Assembly: GCA_016748015.1 (NCBI GenBank)
Contig: JAAOMT010000570.1
Location: 527,253-591,252 of the forward strand
Source: Geosiphon pyriformis
Lineage: Eukaryota; Glomeromycota; Glomeromycetes; Archaeosporales; Geosiphonaceae
Length of the DNA stretch: 64,000 nt
Reading direction: 5' to 3'
The position numbers and the translations under genes are program-made. Positions 34,600 through 47,002 of this stretch are shown here, piece after piece. The notes beneath the pieces were generated by a model. That model was given only the letters and a program-made list of their open reading frames with translations, ran no database searches and was not told the origin of the DNA. Every line of letters starts with the position of its first letter. The stretch's first letter is position 1.

Positions 34600-35480
34600 T
34601 GCGAAAATGAAAAATAGTATTATTATTATTATTATTTACATATATAAATTCATTGTATTATTTTAAAATTATTTTTACTATAATAATATTTTTTAGATAA
34701 CAATTTATTTAATCATCATATTTGTTAAAAAAATAAATATATGTTTTAAATAATAAATAAATAAAAATTGATATAAAATTAATATATTCATAGCAAATTA
34801 AAAATTGGCGAAAATAAATTTCTAATACCAATTAATTTTTCGATAAAAATTAATAATACCAAAAACTTTGAAATTATAATTAATTTATACATTAAAGAAA
34901 AAACAAAAATTTAAACATAATATTATGTAAAAAATAAAATAAAATATTAATGTTAACCTAAATAATTAATTAACAAAAAAAACAATACAAAAAATAGTTA
35001 TTGTCAAACAAAATATTTAATTAAAAAATTTTAATATTATTTTTTTATTTATATTATTAAAAAATTAACCTTGAAAAATTGTAACTCTTTAAAATAATCA
35101 ATAAATTTATTTTAAATTATTTTTTATTTGTAATACTTTGTTATGTTTTTATTAATATATTTTTTTTATTAAATTTAACATATAGTTCAATTTTTATTTA
35201 ATATATTAAACTAAGTAACTTAGATTAAATATAGTTTACATGTTTTTTATATATAACCAGATACAAGTTCAGTCTAAATTATACTATCTTGAAATTATAA
35301 AAGAAGATTTATTTTAAAAAAATATCTTACTTATAATAGTAACTAGTGTATTATTGTTTTTAATAATAATATTTAACTATTTAACTATTATATTTGTATT
35401 AGATTTAATACTATTAAATTAATATTTTTAAAAAATAATTGATTTAATATAAATTTTATTATCAAAAAAATTACTATTAT
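34600..35480. other. AT-rich spacer with a trinucleotide repeat and a LINE-type 3'-end remnant
   Basis: An (ATT)n run lies at 34617-34636. At about 35195-35340 there is a minus-strand remnant of the conserved 3' end (aactaagtaacttagatta ... acatgttttttatatataac) followed by bases matching the region just inside the end of the ORF1-only elements (aaaagaagatttatttt). The rest is unassigned. Confidence 0.55.
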
Positions 35481-38400
35481 ATTTATTTATCAGGCTTTGA
35501 AAACTGTTCATCTTATCAATATTTAAGCTATTATTAATAAAAAAAAAGCTATTAAAGTTCATGTTATAATTAGTACTGGTATTGGTTTTGAGAAAATCTT
35601 GTGTTATTTGTCAAGTGTTAAAAAAAAGTATTGCAAATTCAAGTATTATAAATCCAAGTCTGTTAAGAACAATCTTATTAAAAAATTTATAAACAAATAC
35701 ATGAAAAATTTTTGTTTTAATAAGAGAAAAATAATCAGAAGTGTCTTGAATTGGTTATTTCAGAAGGTAATTTTTGATTATTTAATAGTTAATAACAAAC
35801 TGGTTCTAGAGCCATAGGTAGTCAATTCATAATTAATACAATCATAGAAGAATAAATGAAAAAGTATGCAATGCTTGATATTTTGTCTAATTATTGGCTT
35901 AATTAATATGTTTCTTTAAACTATGTTAATAATAAAACTTTTTCAAATATTATGTGTAAAATTAAGCTTGATGAGTTTTTGCAGATTGTCAAGGATTTGT
36001 TTAATGGAAAAACTACTAGTCTATTTGGTATTCCAAATAAGCTTTGAAAGAATGATAATAAGCAGATTCTGAGTGGTTTGTTAGATATTCTGAATAGATA
36101 TTTGGTGTTGAATGCTGTTTTCATACAATAAAAAAGAGTTTGGGTTTCTATGATATTAAAGCCATATGATTAAAAAAGGGCTCTAATAAATATCAAACCA
36201 ATAATCTTAATTGAAACAGTCTGTAAAATTTTGTCCAAAATTCTTTTGAATAGGATCTTTTTGGCTTGTAATAATTTTAATGTTTTATATAATGATAATT
36301 TTTCAGTATTAAAAGACATATCTATTTAATCTCTTATTTTTGCTATTGGCTCTATTGTTAAAAATGTATTAAAAAAAAGTTGTAAACTATAGCCAATTCT
36401 ACAGAATATGTGCAAAACATATAATTCAGTTAATTGGTTTTATTTAAAAAACAGTTTAGTTAGAGTCAAAATGTGTCTCTATTTTATTAAGTTTTTTGAA
36501 AACATACACAATAAGTGGATCAATCATATAATGATAGATTTCAGGCTTATTGATGAATATACTATTTATAATGAACTGGATCAAAGTGAAGTTTTCTCAT
36601 TTTTGTTATAGAAAATTTTTTATGATCTATTGCTCTATGAGATTAAGAGACATAAGAGTTTGTATAAATATAAATTGGATTCAAAATTTTTTATGCAAAC
36701 TGGCAAACAGGATCAAAAGAGTGGCTTGACTTTTTTTCTTACAATAGGAGATTTTGTAGATGATACTATTTAAATTAAAAATAGCATGTCTGCTATTTAG
36801 TATATTTTAGATTTAACTAGTGCATTTTTTCATATTAATAATATTCCAATAAATATAAATAAGACAGTGACCATATCTATCAATCAAAAAATAGAAATTT
36901 TTCAGTTACTAATAAGTAAGTCTTTTATTTTAATTGCTAAAAGAAACAAATTTTATAGATACTTGGTTATTTTTTTGTTTACTGATGATTTTTTGAAGTC
37001 TAATCTTGTTAAAGCTCAGTCTAATATTAGGTTTTTTACAAATTTGGTTTTAAAAAAGACAATATTTGACAAACAATTCTTATATTTGGTTTTTGCTGTT
37101 TTGCAGCCAATAATTAGTTACAGATTACAATTTAGTTGTGTCTTTGTAAGTATGTATGAAAAGTAAGACAGATTGCTGAGAAAGAGGCTAAAACTAAAGA
37201 CCAATTTCTCTAAAGATTTTCCCAATGAGACCATTTTTTATTTTGAATTATATGGTCTTAAAACTTTTAGACAAATACAAACTGAAAACTTTTTGACAAA
37301 TTTGATGATTTTTGCCAATTCAAGAAACATTCTTGGCAGATTATTTTAACATAGAACTATGAATCTGCAGGCTATCAGTTGGATGCCTTAACAACCTCTT
37401 AGTTTTCCAATCACATTGTTGATCAATTCCATAAATTATTTTCTGACTAATATGACCAACATTCTGGTATTATGTAGGCTTTTATTAAGCATTGATTTGC
37501 TGAATGTTTTTTGAGTTAGTAATAGTGTTGCTGTTGCTAATATATTGGGCTTGGAGCATTATTTAGGTGTAGTAGATGCTTTAAAAAAGTTTAGTATTAT
37601 CTTTACAAACCAGTTTCTGAATCATTAGGGTGTGTGTTTTACATAGAGTAATTTTTGCAAATGGAAGAGATTAGATCCCAAGAAACCAGTTTTTGGTTGG
37701 TTTGGTTTAATAGTTAAATTTATTAAGGATAGCAGTTTGGTTAGTAGCTATTCTTTAGCTTTTTGTTTTACTTCTGGTCATTGTTTGAGCAATTTTAACT
37801 CTGTTGATAACCATCTTTTGAGATATGAATCTGATAGTATAGTTGTTTATATGGATGGTTCAGTTAAAAGTTTGGAAACTGTGAGTGCTTACAGTAATAC
37901 TGCTGCTTAATTTTTAGGTATTAACACAGATATTAATATTAAAGTGTATGGTTTGTTCTTCTTAATTATAGTAAAACTACATACTATTGTTTTTATATTG
38001 GAGTGTATTCTAGCTTTTAGTTTTATTAGTTTGTTTACAGATAGTTAAACATTATTAGACATGTGTTTATTATTTAAGAAAAAAGCAAGTTCTAATTTTT
38101 GCAATAAATATTAGATTGAAAAAGAGCATATTCACAAAACTATTGTGTTTAAGAAATTGTCAGTCTACTAAAACAAGATAAAGAATCACTCTAAGATTGT
38201 GAGCAATAAGCATGCTAATTTTTGGCCAATCCTGCCACTGTGTCTGACCTTATATTGTCAGTTGATGTGTTGTGTTATTTTTTTTGTTAAAGGCAAATCT
38301 GTATTTGAAAATGCTTATTATTTTACTAAGCATCTTTTTAATGTCATAAATTTTATTGGTTGGGACTTCAAATGTGTAAATAGTGCTGTGAATAATACTT

Positions 38401-39290
38401 TGCATAACTTAATTAATGTAAATAAGACATTTTGTGTGTAATATCTTGATGGTTGGTTTTGAGTTGGTTTTATTAACTTTGTTTCTGCAGTGCTTTGATC
38501 TTACTTTATAAAAGTCTTTTATTATTATTTGTCTGTGGCCAAAAGAAAATATTGATACAATTTGAGTTATCCTAGCATGTTGTGTATTTGATGTGAGTTG
38601 GTTGAGAACTTTGATTACATGTTTTTTTATACTTATAATGTTAGCACTAAGAAGAATTTGATTTTATTAATTATTAAAACATAAAATGATTTGCTAGATG
38701 TTAATACTGCTAACAGTGTAGTGATCAAATCTTTGCATAAGCCTGGGTTTTCAAATTATTTGTATATGGCACTTGTTAAGAGTTTTGTAATGAAGATATG
38801 AATAGCTGATACAATACAGCTTATAAGTGGCTGTTTTATTAATGCAAATTTTATTATCAAGCTAGTCTAGAGTTTTGCCAAGAATTACAGATTTACCATA
38901 TAATTACTAACTGCCAAGTTAAAATTGCATTATAAAAAACATAGTCTCTTGTCACATAATAGATCTAAGATACTGGTTATATCTGGATTGACTTTTGTGT
39001 AGTCTTATGATATGATTTTTGATTTTGGTATTAGACTGAATATTTATGTTTGTTTTGGTTTGTATTTTTGTTTATCTAGTATTTGGTTTGGCTTTTTGTG
39101 TAACATACCTGTTGTTAATAATTTAAGTGCTTAATGTATGTTGTTTTAATTGGTCTAAGTGACTGGTCATGTGTAGAAAAATGCATGAGCCACATTTAAT
39201 ATAGGAGTTTATATATCTCTATAGTTTTAGATAGTAGTTAGACATCACTTATTAATCATTTAATAAAAAATATATATATATATTTTTTAT
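35481..39290 (+). mobile_element. LINE H, 5'-truncated and decayed
   Basis: Starts inside ORF2, in the linker upstream of the RT, and runs to a conserved 3' UTR (about 39136-39265) and an A/TA-rich tail. ORF1 and the endonuclease are missing, as expected from incomplete reverse transcription. It is closest to LINE D by reading. Confidence 0.75.
35490..39135 (+). pseudogene. LINE H ORF2 remnant (RT-RNase H)
   Basis: Recognisable pieces: ILCYLSSVKKKYCKFKYY, IIRSVLNWLFQKVIFDYLIV, LQNMCKTYNSVNWFYLKNSL (from 36408), RLIDEYTIYNELDQSEVFS, the RT box FVDD intact at 36753-36764 but followed by a stop in place of Trp, and LKKTIFDKQFLYLVFAVLQPI. RNase H: VYMDGSVK keeps Asp, but the Glu block reads VKLHT (Lys) and the last Asp block reads SNKHAN (Asn). 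There are dozens of stops and frameshifts. The C-terminus ends PVVNNLSA plus a stop. It is dead, and more decayed than C or D. Confidence 0.75.
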
Positions 39291-39295
39291 TTATT

Positions 39296-39418
39296 TATTT
39301 ATTTAATGAATAAGATCCAAATACTGTCTAGTACAATACATCAAATAATTAATCTAAACTAGATGTAAATCATGCATTTTCTATACATGACCAGCTACTT
39401 AAGCCAATTAGAACAATA
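39296..39418 (-). other. LINE E 3' UTR and tail
   Basis: Carries the reverse complement of the shared LINE 3' end (ttctatacatgaccagctac ... gatccaaatactgtctag) and a run of TTTA units, the complement of a TAAA tail. Confidence 0.75.
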
Positions 39419-41892
39419 CTAAACACCTATATAAACAGAAACAGAGTTTTTAATATCCAAAAAAAACAAATGAGACTTCTGAAACCTAAAACCAATACCA
39501 AACATCTCGTCAATACCTAGCAATTTAACCATATTAGCAGAAAATAACAAAAACAGCCCAGAAACCAATCTTAAAACTGAACTATCACATGGTATCAGCT
39601 TATTTTTTTCCATAAAAGCATAATATTTAGTGTAGACTATTCAAATCTCTTTCCTAAAAGCAAGACAAAAGTTATGCACAAAGTCTACAATCTTCTGACC
39701 CACAACTTTGAAATCTTTGAAAACAGATACAGTCTTTTAAAGCCAATTTTTAAAGACAAAACCCTTATAAAAAGCTATACACATTGCAACATTTGAAATA
39801 CAAGAAGACAATAATTGAGACACACATAAAAAAGAGAAGAAAAGACCAAAAAGCATACACCAAATAGCTACATGGGCATCCAACAAATGACAATAAACAG
39901 AATTATCAACCACATAAGAAAAAGCATAATCTGAAATCTCAACATTACCATAATACAAACATAATACACTGGAGTAACACTTGTTATATAAGCACTTCTG
40001 AACAGCAACTGGTAATTGACAATGCAAAGCTTTTATGAAGTAATGTGTAAATGCTAGCAGTAAGCTTACTAGTAAAACCAGCAGTCATATATGAGTTGGG
40101 TTGTCATATCAAGGACAAGCTAAGCCAATCAATATTCAAAAACAAACTATCATCTAAAATTCCAGATCCAGAATCAACCTTCCAGTGTGCACAATGAATA
40201 GACCAAAAGATTTCATGAACAAAATATCTAGAATTACCAGAAATGAGACTATTCTCAGCCAAAATACAATGTTTTTTTACATTGAAAAAAAGCCACCAAA
40301 GAGAAAAAAAAACAGTGTTGGCAAGTGTGTCAGCATATTTATTACCCAAGATACCCAAATAATCTTTAACTTTGCACCAATTAATATTTAAATTCTTTTT
40401 TCTAATAATGTTCATGATGTACTAATGCTTAATTCAACACCAATTCCAAAAATTTGGGTGCACCAGATCCAATTCCAACTTGTATGTATTCAAGGCAACC
40501 TAACTGTCCATAAAAAGATAAATTAAGCTAAAAAAAGGGACACATTCAAGAGCCAACACAATAGCCTGTAGCTCTGTCAAAGTAAAAAATAACAGACCAA
40601 AAACTTTAACCTCTAAATCTAAGTTTACATCCTCAAAAAAAACCATCACACCAGCCCTTACATTAGCACTTCCCAAGTTCTTCAGAGTTCTATCTGTATA
40701 GACAGAAAGGCTGTTAGCTGCAACATCCAACAAACAATTACAAACATGCCTAAACTTACTAGATTCTAGAATACTTAAAAGTCCAAAACCACCCAAAAAA
40801 AAGAACTGGCAGAAAAAAAAACTATACCATTAAGAAACTCAACAGAAAGCTTAAACCAATTAAGAACAAGACCACATAAGTCCAGCCTTTTCCAATGCTT
40901 GAATATTCTCCAATTAAAGACAACACTCTTCCAACTATAAAGCTGTTCTACAAAAACTATGTCATATTACTGAAGTAAAAGGAGAAATCTAAAGAACTTA
41001 GACTTACCAAAAACAGCTGACATAAGAGTTCCATTCCAAAAACAAAAAAAACTGACTATTGGACCATTCAGAGACAAATTATATCCAAGAAAAATATGAA
41101 CCACACCTGCCAAAAAGTTATTAGACAAACTGACTCTAATATGAGCCAAAGAACTTAAAAAATGAAATAGATACCAACTTAAAGCCTGCAAGTCAAGATA
41201 TCTGTGTAAAAACAAATGACCCAAAATCTCAATAGAGTTCACAAAACACACAACAAAAGCCACTTTGCTCTTAGCTTGAATTTGTTCAAAAGTTTTCAAA
41301 CCATACAACAAAGAGTAATAAAGTGCATTACCAGAAAAGTCAAGAGGCAGACCAGATTTCAGTTTCAAATCCTTGCAAATTAAAACATTCCACTTTTTAC
41401 ACACTCCAATAAAAACAAAGCTGAACTGTATTTTGTAGTTGACAATAGGATAGAGAACAGTCAACACCAAATACAAAAACTGTTTATTTGAAATGGCCTT
41501 TCTTAGTTTAAAATTGGCAAAAAACCTGACATTCAAATATGCTTTAGCCAAACTAGACTTCAATAAATCTTTAGTGAACAAAAAGATACCTAGGTAGTAA
41601 TAAGACTCTCCTTTCTTGGTGATAAAAATAGGCAAACCACTGATTGACAAAGAAGGGCATTCAACTTTGTAATTGATAGGAATAACCACTGTTTTATTAT
41701 TATTAATAGAAATGTTATTAATTCTAAAAAATTCACTAACAATATTAAAAATGTATTGTGTTGCAGCCTAACTGCCACCAACCCAGATTATATTATTAAC
41801 AAAAGCACCAGCAGCAAGAAAAGACATTAATTCAGTCTGAGATTCTACATGACTAGTCTTGACAATAAAATAAGAATTCAATTTATATCCAC
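39419..41892 (-). pseudogene. LINE E ORF2, last part: RT core, RNase H, C-terminus
   Basis: Follows the gypsy insertion. The RT box reads FVNN (about 41792-41803), both catalytic Asp changed to Asn. An open segment at 40967-41689 covers the thumb and connection (VVIPINYKVECPSLSISGLP, LKSSLAKAYLNVRFFANF). RNase H, about 40790-40290, keeps VYTDRT, TLTELQAI, FMDS and GNKYADTLA. The C-terminal region has YSSVLCLYYGNVEISDYAFSY, with Cys/His ligands lost. The end (VSVYIGV) matches LINE C. Several stops and shifts. Confidence 0.8.
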
Positions 41893-42864
41893 TGTTACCA
41901 GAGGTTTTTGGTTTCTTTTCTTGAAGGTTGTTACTGTTTGTTTGTTGCTAATTTCACGTTTTCTGAAAGCAATTGAACCTCCAATAACGGAATTTATCTT
42001 CAAATTATCTTCTATAATTTGAACTGCTGGGCTTATATATGGAATGACCAATTCTGTGCCAGTTACTTTGTGTAATTACATTGTAGTAAATGTCAACTCT
42101 TTCCCAGAAATTGCTTATCTGGAAGCTCACTAAAAATGTGTAGTTACTTTGCTATAAAAGTCAACTTTTCTACAGGAATCTCGTCTGTAGGCTATCTCAA
42201 TAATTGTAATAAGAAAAAAATAAAATAAAATAAAAGAAATGTAAAAGAAATAGAATTTTGTCAAGAGAAACGTTTTTTATCCAGGCCTGGAGTCACTAAC
42301 AGTTTATTGAAATTGGTAGCTAATCAATTTCAAAATGTTAGTTGTGTTAAGGGAATTTCAAATGTAATAATTTAAGGATTTGGTTTTAGAATATTTAATT
42401 TTTATTTAAAATGTGTAAAAGATGATTTGTTCTAATTAAGATATTTAAAGTAAAATATTATAATAAGATATGAAAAGATACATTTTCTTAAAGAGAGAAG
42501 CTTTTCTTTTATACAACTTGTTGTAGTACTAGTCTTTGAATTTGCACTTTTCTTTTTGTTACAATTTTGGTAAACTAAAGATACATTTCAGTGAACTACA
42601 AGTTATTTCACTGAACTATTGATTATTTCGGCCAATTTTCATTAATTTTAACGAATTTTAACTATATTAAATGGTTCAGAGTATTGTGTAATTTGATTAT
42701 TTTAATTTCTATGGTACAAATTAGATTATTGATTGAATAGTAATATTTGATAATTTGATTAAATAATAAGTGATAATCGAATTAATAATAACATATGCTA
42801 ATTAATAATATGAATTATGAAAGTAATTTCATGCTAATTAATAGTTAAAATTCTACTGGTAACA
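41893..42864 (-). repeat. 3' LTR of element F
   Basis: 972 bp, starts TGTTACCAG and ends CTGGTAACA. Pairs with 50805-51775. Differences from its partner in the first 240 bases are all transitions in my reading, plus one single-base indel. Confidence 0.92.
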
Positions 42865-43027
42865 TAATTTTCTTCTCAAGACTGAGCTCCATTGAAATCC
42901 AAGCACTGTCTGTGATGTCAAGATAGTGGTCCAAAATAATTGAGGTAATTTGGTCTGAAAATTGTTAAAATTTCAGTTTTGTGAGCTTTCCAATATATTG
43001 AATCTTTATTGGCTAAAGTATTGGATT

Positions 43028-43557
43028 TTATAGAACGTTTTCACAAGTATTGAATAAATTATAGAGTCTAAAAACTGCTTTAAGTTTGTAGTAAGTGTTT
43101 GTTGATCCAGCTGCTGTCTTGAATTCATTGTGAATTTGTTTTTGTATAGCTTTGGGAGTAATGTTGGTTGTTTCAAGTTCCAGTTTTCGTTCATAAAGTG
43201 TTTTTTTAATATGAAAATATTTATGTATAAGAGTATGTTTATTGTTCTGTTCATTAAGGAATAGTAGAAGTTTTTGTTGGATTGTGGTATTTGGTGGAAT
43301 GTCAATAGGAACAAATAAAAGGTTTTCTTTTAGTACTTGCTTCAAAAGTTCTGGTAATTGATTTCCAGAGTAACTTCTTGTCTTTTTTCTATAGGAGTAA
43401 TAATTCTGAGAATTATTTACTACTAGAGCTGTAGTTTTTTTCTGAATGTAATTAATTTGACTTTCATTAATTATTATGAATAAATTAGGAAGTGTTTTTA
43501 AGGCTAACATTAATTTTTGAGATATTTGTTGAATATTTCGAGGAATAATTATGATAA
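43028..43557 (-). pseudogene. Extra ORF between integrase and 3' LTR of element F, unknown
   Basis: One uninterrupted frame of about 175 codons (first ATG at 43510, frame open from about 43557, after a TAA). Sequence starts IPRNIQQISQKLMLALKTL and ends RLYNLFNTCENVL. It is Lys/Asn/Gln-rich and probably mostly helical, with no clear membrane span, zinc motif or signal peptide, so no sign of an envelope protein. It lies where retroviruses keep env and accessory genes. Being open while the rest of the element is riddled with stops is notable for such a short, AT-rich frame, but may be chance. I do not recognise the family. Confidence 0.5.
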
Positions 43558-43689
43558 AAATGACTAATTAATAAACAAAATTTTGAAAAAGAATAAAAAA
43601 AATTATTTTTTGGGTATAGAGTTTTATTTGTTTTTGGGTTTAAGTGTTTCTTGTAATTATTTACTATTTTGTTTTATGTCTTGTGTATT

Positions 43690-45120
43690 TTAAAGAGGTT
43701 ATTGTAAAATGTTAAATTAAGTGTTCAAGTTTGGTTGTTGTTTTATTATAACTATTGGTTCTAAATTTTGGGGAATATCTTCAGGATTAATTAAAAAAGA
43801 ATGTGTACCAATTTGTGAAATTAATGGTTCAGAATTGTTTCTGGAATAATAGTGTTTCAGTTGATTTTCATGTGCAACTTTTGCTAGTATTTTGTCATCA
43901 AGTCTTAATTTGTATGATCTATTGCTTAAAATTTCGTAAATATAAAATAGTTCATCTTATTTATGTTCAAATTTTCTACTCTATTGTTTTTCAGTCTTAG
44001 TTCTGTGTAAGAAAACTTTATTTTTAACTTTAAATTTATTAGTAACTAGTGGCAGTTTGTTGTCATGTCTTTCTTTTTGTAGGACTTGAAAGTGTTCAAT
44101 ATGAATAGTTGCTATGTGTTTTTTTCCTTCCAATGTACTAAGGAGAGTATAGGCTTTTTTTTGGAGTGTTTCTTAAAAGTTTTCTTCGTTGATTGGTTGC
44201 ACTGAGTATGTTTCTACTGTAAAATTAATTGGTAATATTGCTGTCTTTTCATAAGTAAGATCAAATGGTGTGTGTTTCATAGTATTTTGTTTTAGTGTTC
44301 TGTATATTAGTAATACTAATAGAATAAAGATATTTCATTTTTGCTCAAAATTTGTTGAGATTTTGGCTAAAAATTCACACAATGTTCTATTGAAACATTC
44401 TACAAGTCCATTTGTTTAAGGATAATAAAATAATAATAGAGGTCTTTTGACATTGAATTGTTCACAAATTTTTTGTATCAAGTTGTTCACAAAATGTGTT
44501 CTTTGATTAGATAAAAGTTCAATTGGGCGTCTATGTCTACAAATAATGTCTTTATAGATAAAATTTGCTACTAATTTTGCATTTGCTCTTTGGATGACTT
44601 TAGCTTCAGGCCATTTGGTAAGATAATCTATTGCAACTGCAATATAACAATTTCCTTGGTTTGTGATAGGTAATGGTCCAACTAAATCAATTCCAACTCT
44701 GTCAAAAGGTTGTCTAATTTTGATTGGATTTAAAGGTTCTGTAAGATGAGTTTCTCTTCTTTTTTGACAACTATTACAAGATTCTATATATTGTTAAATG
44801 TTTTTTTGCATGTGGGGCCAAAAATAATGTTCAAGAGTTCTTTGAATTGTTTTATCTCTTCCCAAGTGTGCTGAAGAAAAATTTGTGTACATGTTGTATA
44901 GAATTGTTTTTTTTTCATTTTCTTGTACTAATCTGAGTGATTGGTTTGGGTTTCTGCGATTTTTATAATAGATTTTGTTGTGGTGTATAAAATATTGTTT
45001 TGATTGGTGTTGTAATTGATGTTTTTTACTTGGAAACCAATTTTCTGGTATGGTCAGAATCTCCAAGTAGTTTTTAAGATTGTTGTAATTTCTGGAATCT
45101 ATTGTTGTTTTGTTATTTTG
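43690..45120 (-). pseudogene. Integrase of element F
   Basis: The HHCC zinc domain is intact except for one stop: SSAHLGRDKTIQRTLEHYFW and YIESCNSCQKRRE. In the catalytic core the first Asp is kept (VGIDLVGPL), the second is Asn (ELLSNQRTHF, about 44495-44522) and the Glu is kept (TNGLVECFN). The C-terminal domain follows (VKNKVFLHRTK... YKLRLDDKILAKVAHENQLKHYY). Stops at about 44795, 44417 and others. Identity firm, catalytically dead. Confidence 0.8.
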
Positions 45121-46480
45121 TTGATAGATTGGTAAGTTGTGATAGAATTGTTGTTGGTATTAATCTTGTCTTATTCTTAAAAAGCTATTAATATTGGTGT
45201 GTAGTTTTTTTGGTTTGTGGTGTATAATATATTTGTAATCTGCTAGGAAGTCATTTCATTGAGACTGTTTGGCATTTTGTTTAGTTTTCTTTTTATTGAG
45301 CCACTTAAGACTAATATTGTCAGTTATAATATCAAATTCTTTTCCATTCTTCAAATATTGTTAAAAGTGTTTATGAGCCCAGATGACTGCAGTAGCTTCT
45401 AATTCAGTTAAGCCATATTTGAGTTCTGTTGGCTTGAGTGTTTTGCTGGCATAAGCAATAACTTGCTCCTGGCCATTTTCATCCAATTGTAATAGGATAA
45501 CACCAAAAGCTATGTATGAAGCATTAGTGGCTAGTTGGAACTGTTTGTTGAAGTTTGAGTAAACAAGAACTAGAGTTGTTGTTAATTTTGTTTTGAGAGT
45601 GTTAAAGGCTTTCTGCTGTTCTTTAGTTCATTAATATGGCACGTTTTTGTTGATAAGATAGTTGAATGGTTTGGGAATTTCTAAGAATCTTTTTATGAAT
45701 TTCTGATAATAGGAGACTAATTCTACAAATTCTTATAGCTCTGTGGTATTTTTGGGAATTTGAAAATTTTTAACAGCACTGATTGTTTTTGGATTTGGTT
45801 TGACTCCATTTTTACTAACTATGTATCCAAAAAAGATTAAGCTTGTTTTTTCAAAGTAACATTTTTTAATGTTTAATTTCAATCTTGCTTTCTGTAATCA
45901 TTGAAAAACTTTTCACAGATGAATAAAATAGGCTTCAAAGCTTGGTGAATACACATCAGTATCATCAAGATAGACAACTACTGATTGCTATAAAAGTTCT
46001 TTATATACAACATTTATGAGTCGCTGAAATGTTACTGGTGGATTGTAAAGTCCAAAAGGCATAATCTTGAATTCATAGTTTCCTTCTTGAGTGGTAAATG
46101 CTGTTTTGGGTCGATCCTTTGGGTCCCATTTCAACTTGCCAGTATCCACTTTCCAAGTTTAAAGTTGAGAAGAACTTGGCTTTTCCTAAGACATCTAGCA
46201 TGTTATCAATTCTTGGAAGTGGGTAAATATCTCTAATTGTCACACTGTTAAGTTGACAATAATCTATACAGAATCTGATTTTTCCGTTTTTCTTTTTAAC
46301 AAGAACTATTGATAAGGTCCAAAAACTTCTTGATGGTTAAATCAATCCATTATTGAGCATTCTTTAGACTTCTTTCCTGATGAATTGGTGACTGGCAGAT
46401 GGTATTTGATAAGCTTGTTAACATTTTGGTGGAGCATCTCCTGTGTAGATCTGGTGTTAAACAATATTAGTTTTTTCAAG
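45121..46480 (-). pseudogene. Reverse transcriptase and RNase H of element F
   Basis: RT blocks in order: MLNNGLI, SIVLVKKKNGKIRFCIDY, DIYPLPRIDNMLDVLGKAKF, STLNLESGYWQVEM, then a frameshift near 46130, then VVVYLDDTDVYS with an intact YLDD box (45961-45972). Connection follows: IFFGYIVSKNGVKPNPKTI. RNase H begins FQLATNASYIAFGV, where the first catalytic Asp is Asn, and continues EQVIAYASKTLKP, GLTELEATAVIWA and FDIITDNISLKWL. Stops are scattered through both domains. Confidence 0.8.
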
Positions 46481-46499
46481 GTCATTGTTGTTTTTTGCA

Positions 46500-47002
46500 A
46501 ATATGTCAGCAAATTCAGTTATTAACTGTTTCAATTGTCTTTGTTGTTGAAGTTCTAAGGGACTTATGTTAATTCAAGAGAGTTTTTCTTCTACAAAGTG
46601 GTAGTTTTTAGTAGTAGAGATGATGTTTAGATTTGGAAGTAAAGTATGTCTTATAATTTCGATGAAATTAGAAACAATTTAAGGGTTTTCATTTTGGAAA
46701 ATATTGCTGTGTATGATTCTAATCTCTAATTTATTCAATAAAACAATAAGGTAATTATTAGGATTGTAGAATGTAACTTGAAATTTTTTTATTCCTTTGA
46801 AAATATAAACATTTGGAATTGAGATTTCATGTTTTAAACAGATTTGTTCATTGGATTCAAAGATTTGTTGGATAGTGGTAGATTTTGAGCAAGTGTAAAT
46901 TTTATAATGTTCTCCAAAAGATGAAATAGTAATTGGTTGGAGAAGTTGAAAAATCTGGTAAGATTTATTCTGTGCATTAAGAGCTATGTTTACTGGAACT
47001 GT
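46500..47002 (-). pseudogene. Linker between dUTPase and RT in element F
   Basis: Continues in frame from the dUTPase to a stop at 46679-46681: FTVPVNIALNAQNKSYQIF, then ICLKHEISIPNVYIFKGIKK and NPNNYLIVLLNKLEIRIIHSN, which is beta-rich and reminiscent of the spacer that precedes RT in fungal gypsy polyproteins. A short broken tail leads into the RT (LKQLITEFADIFAKNNNDL). No separate function assigned. Confidence 0.6.

Noticed and set aside
43028-43557. Envelope gene, making F an endogenous retrovirus
   Set aside because: The extra ORF has no signal peptide, no membrane span and no cleavage-site or Cys pattern of envelope proteins.
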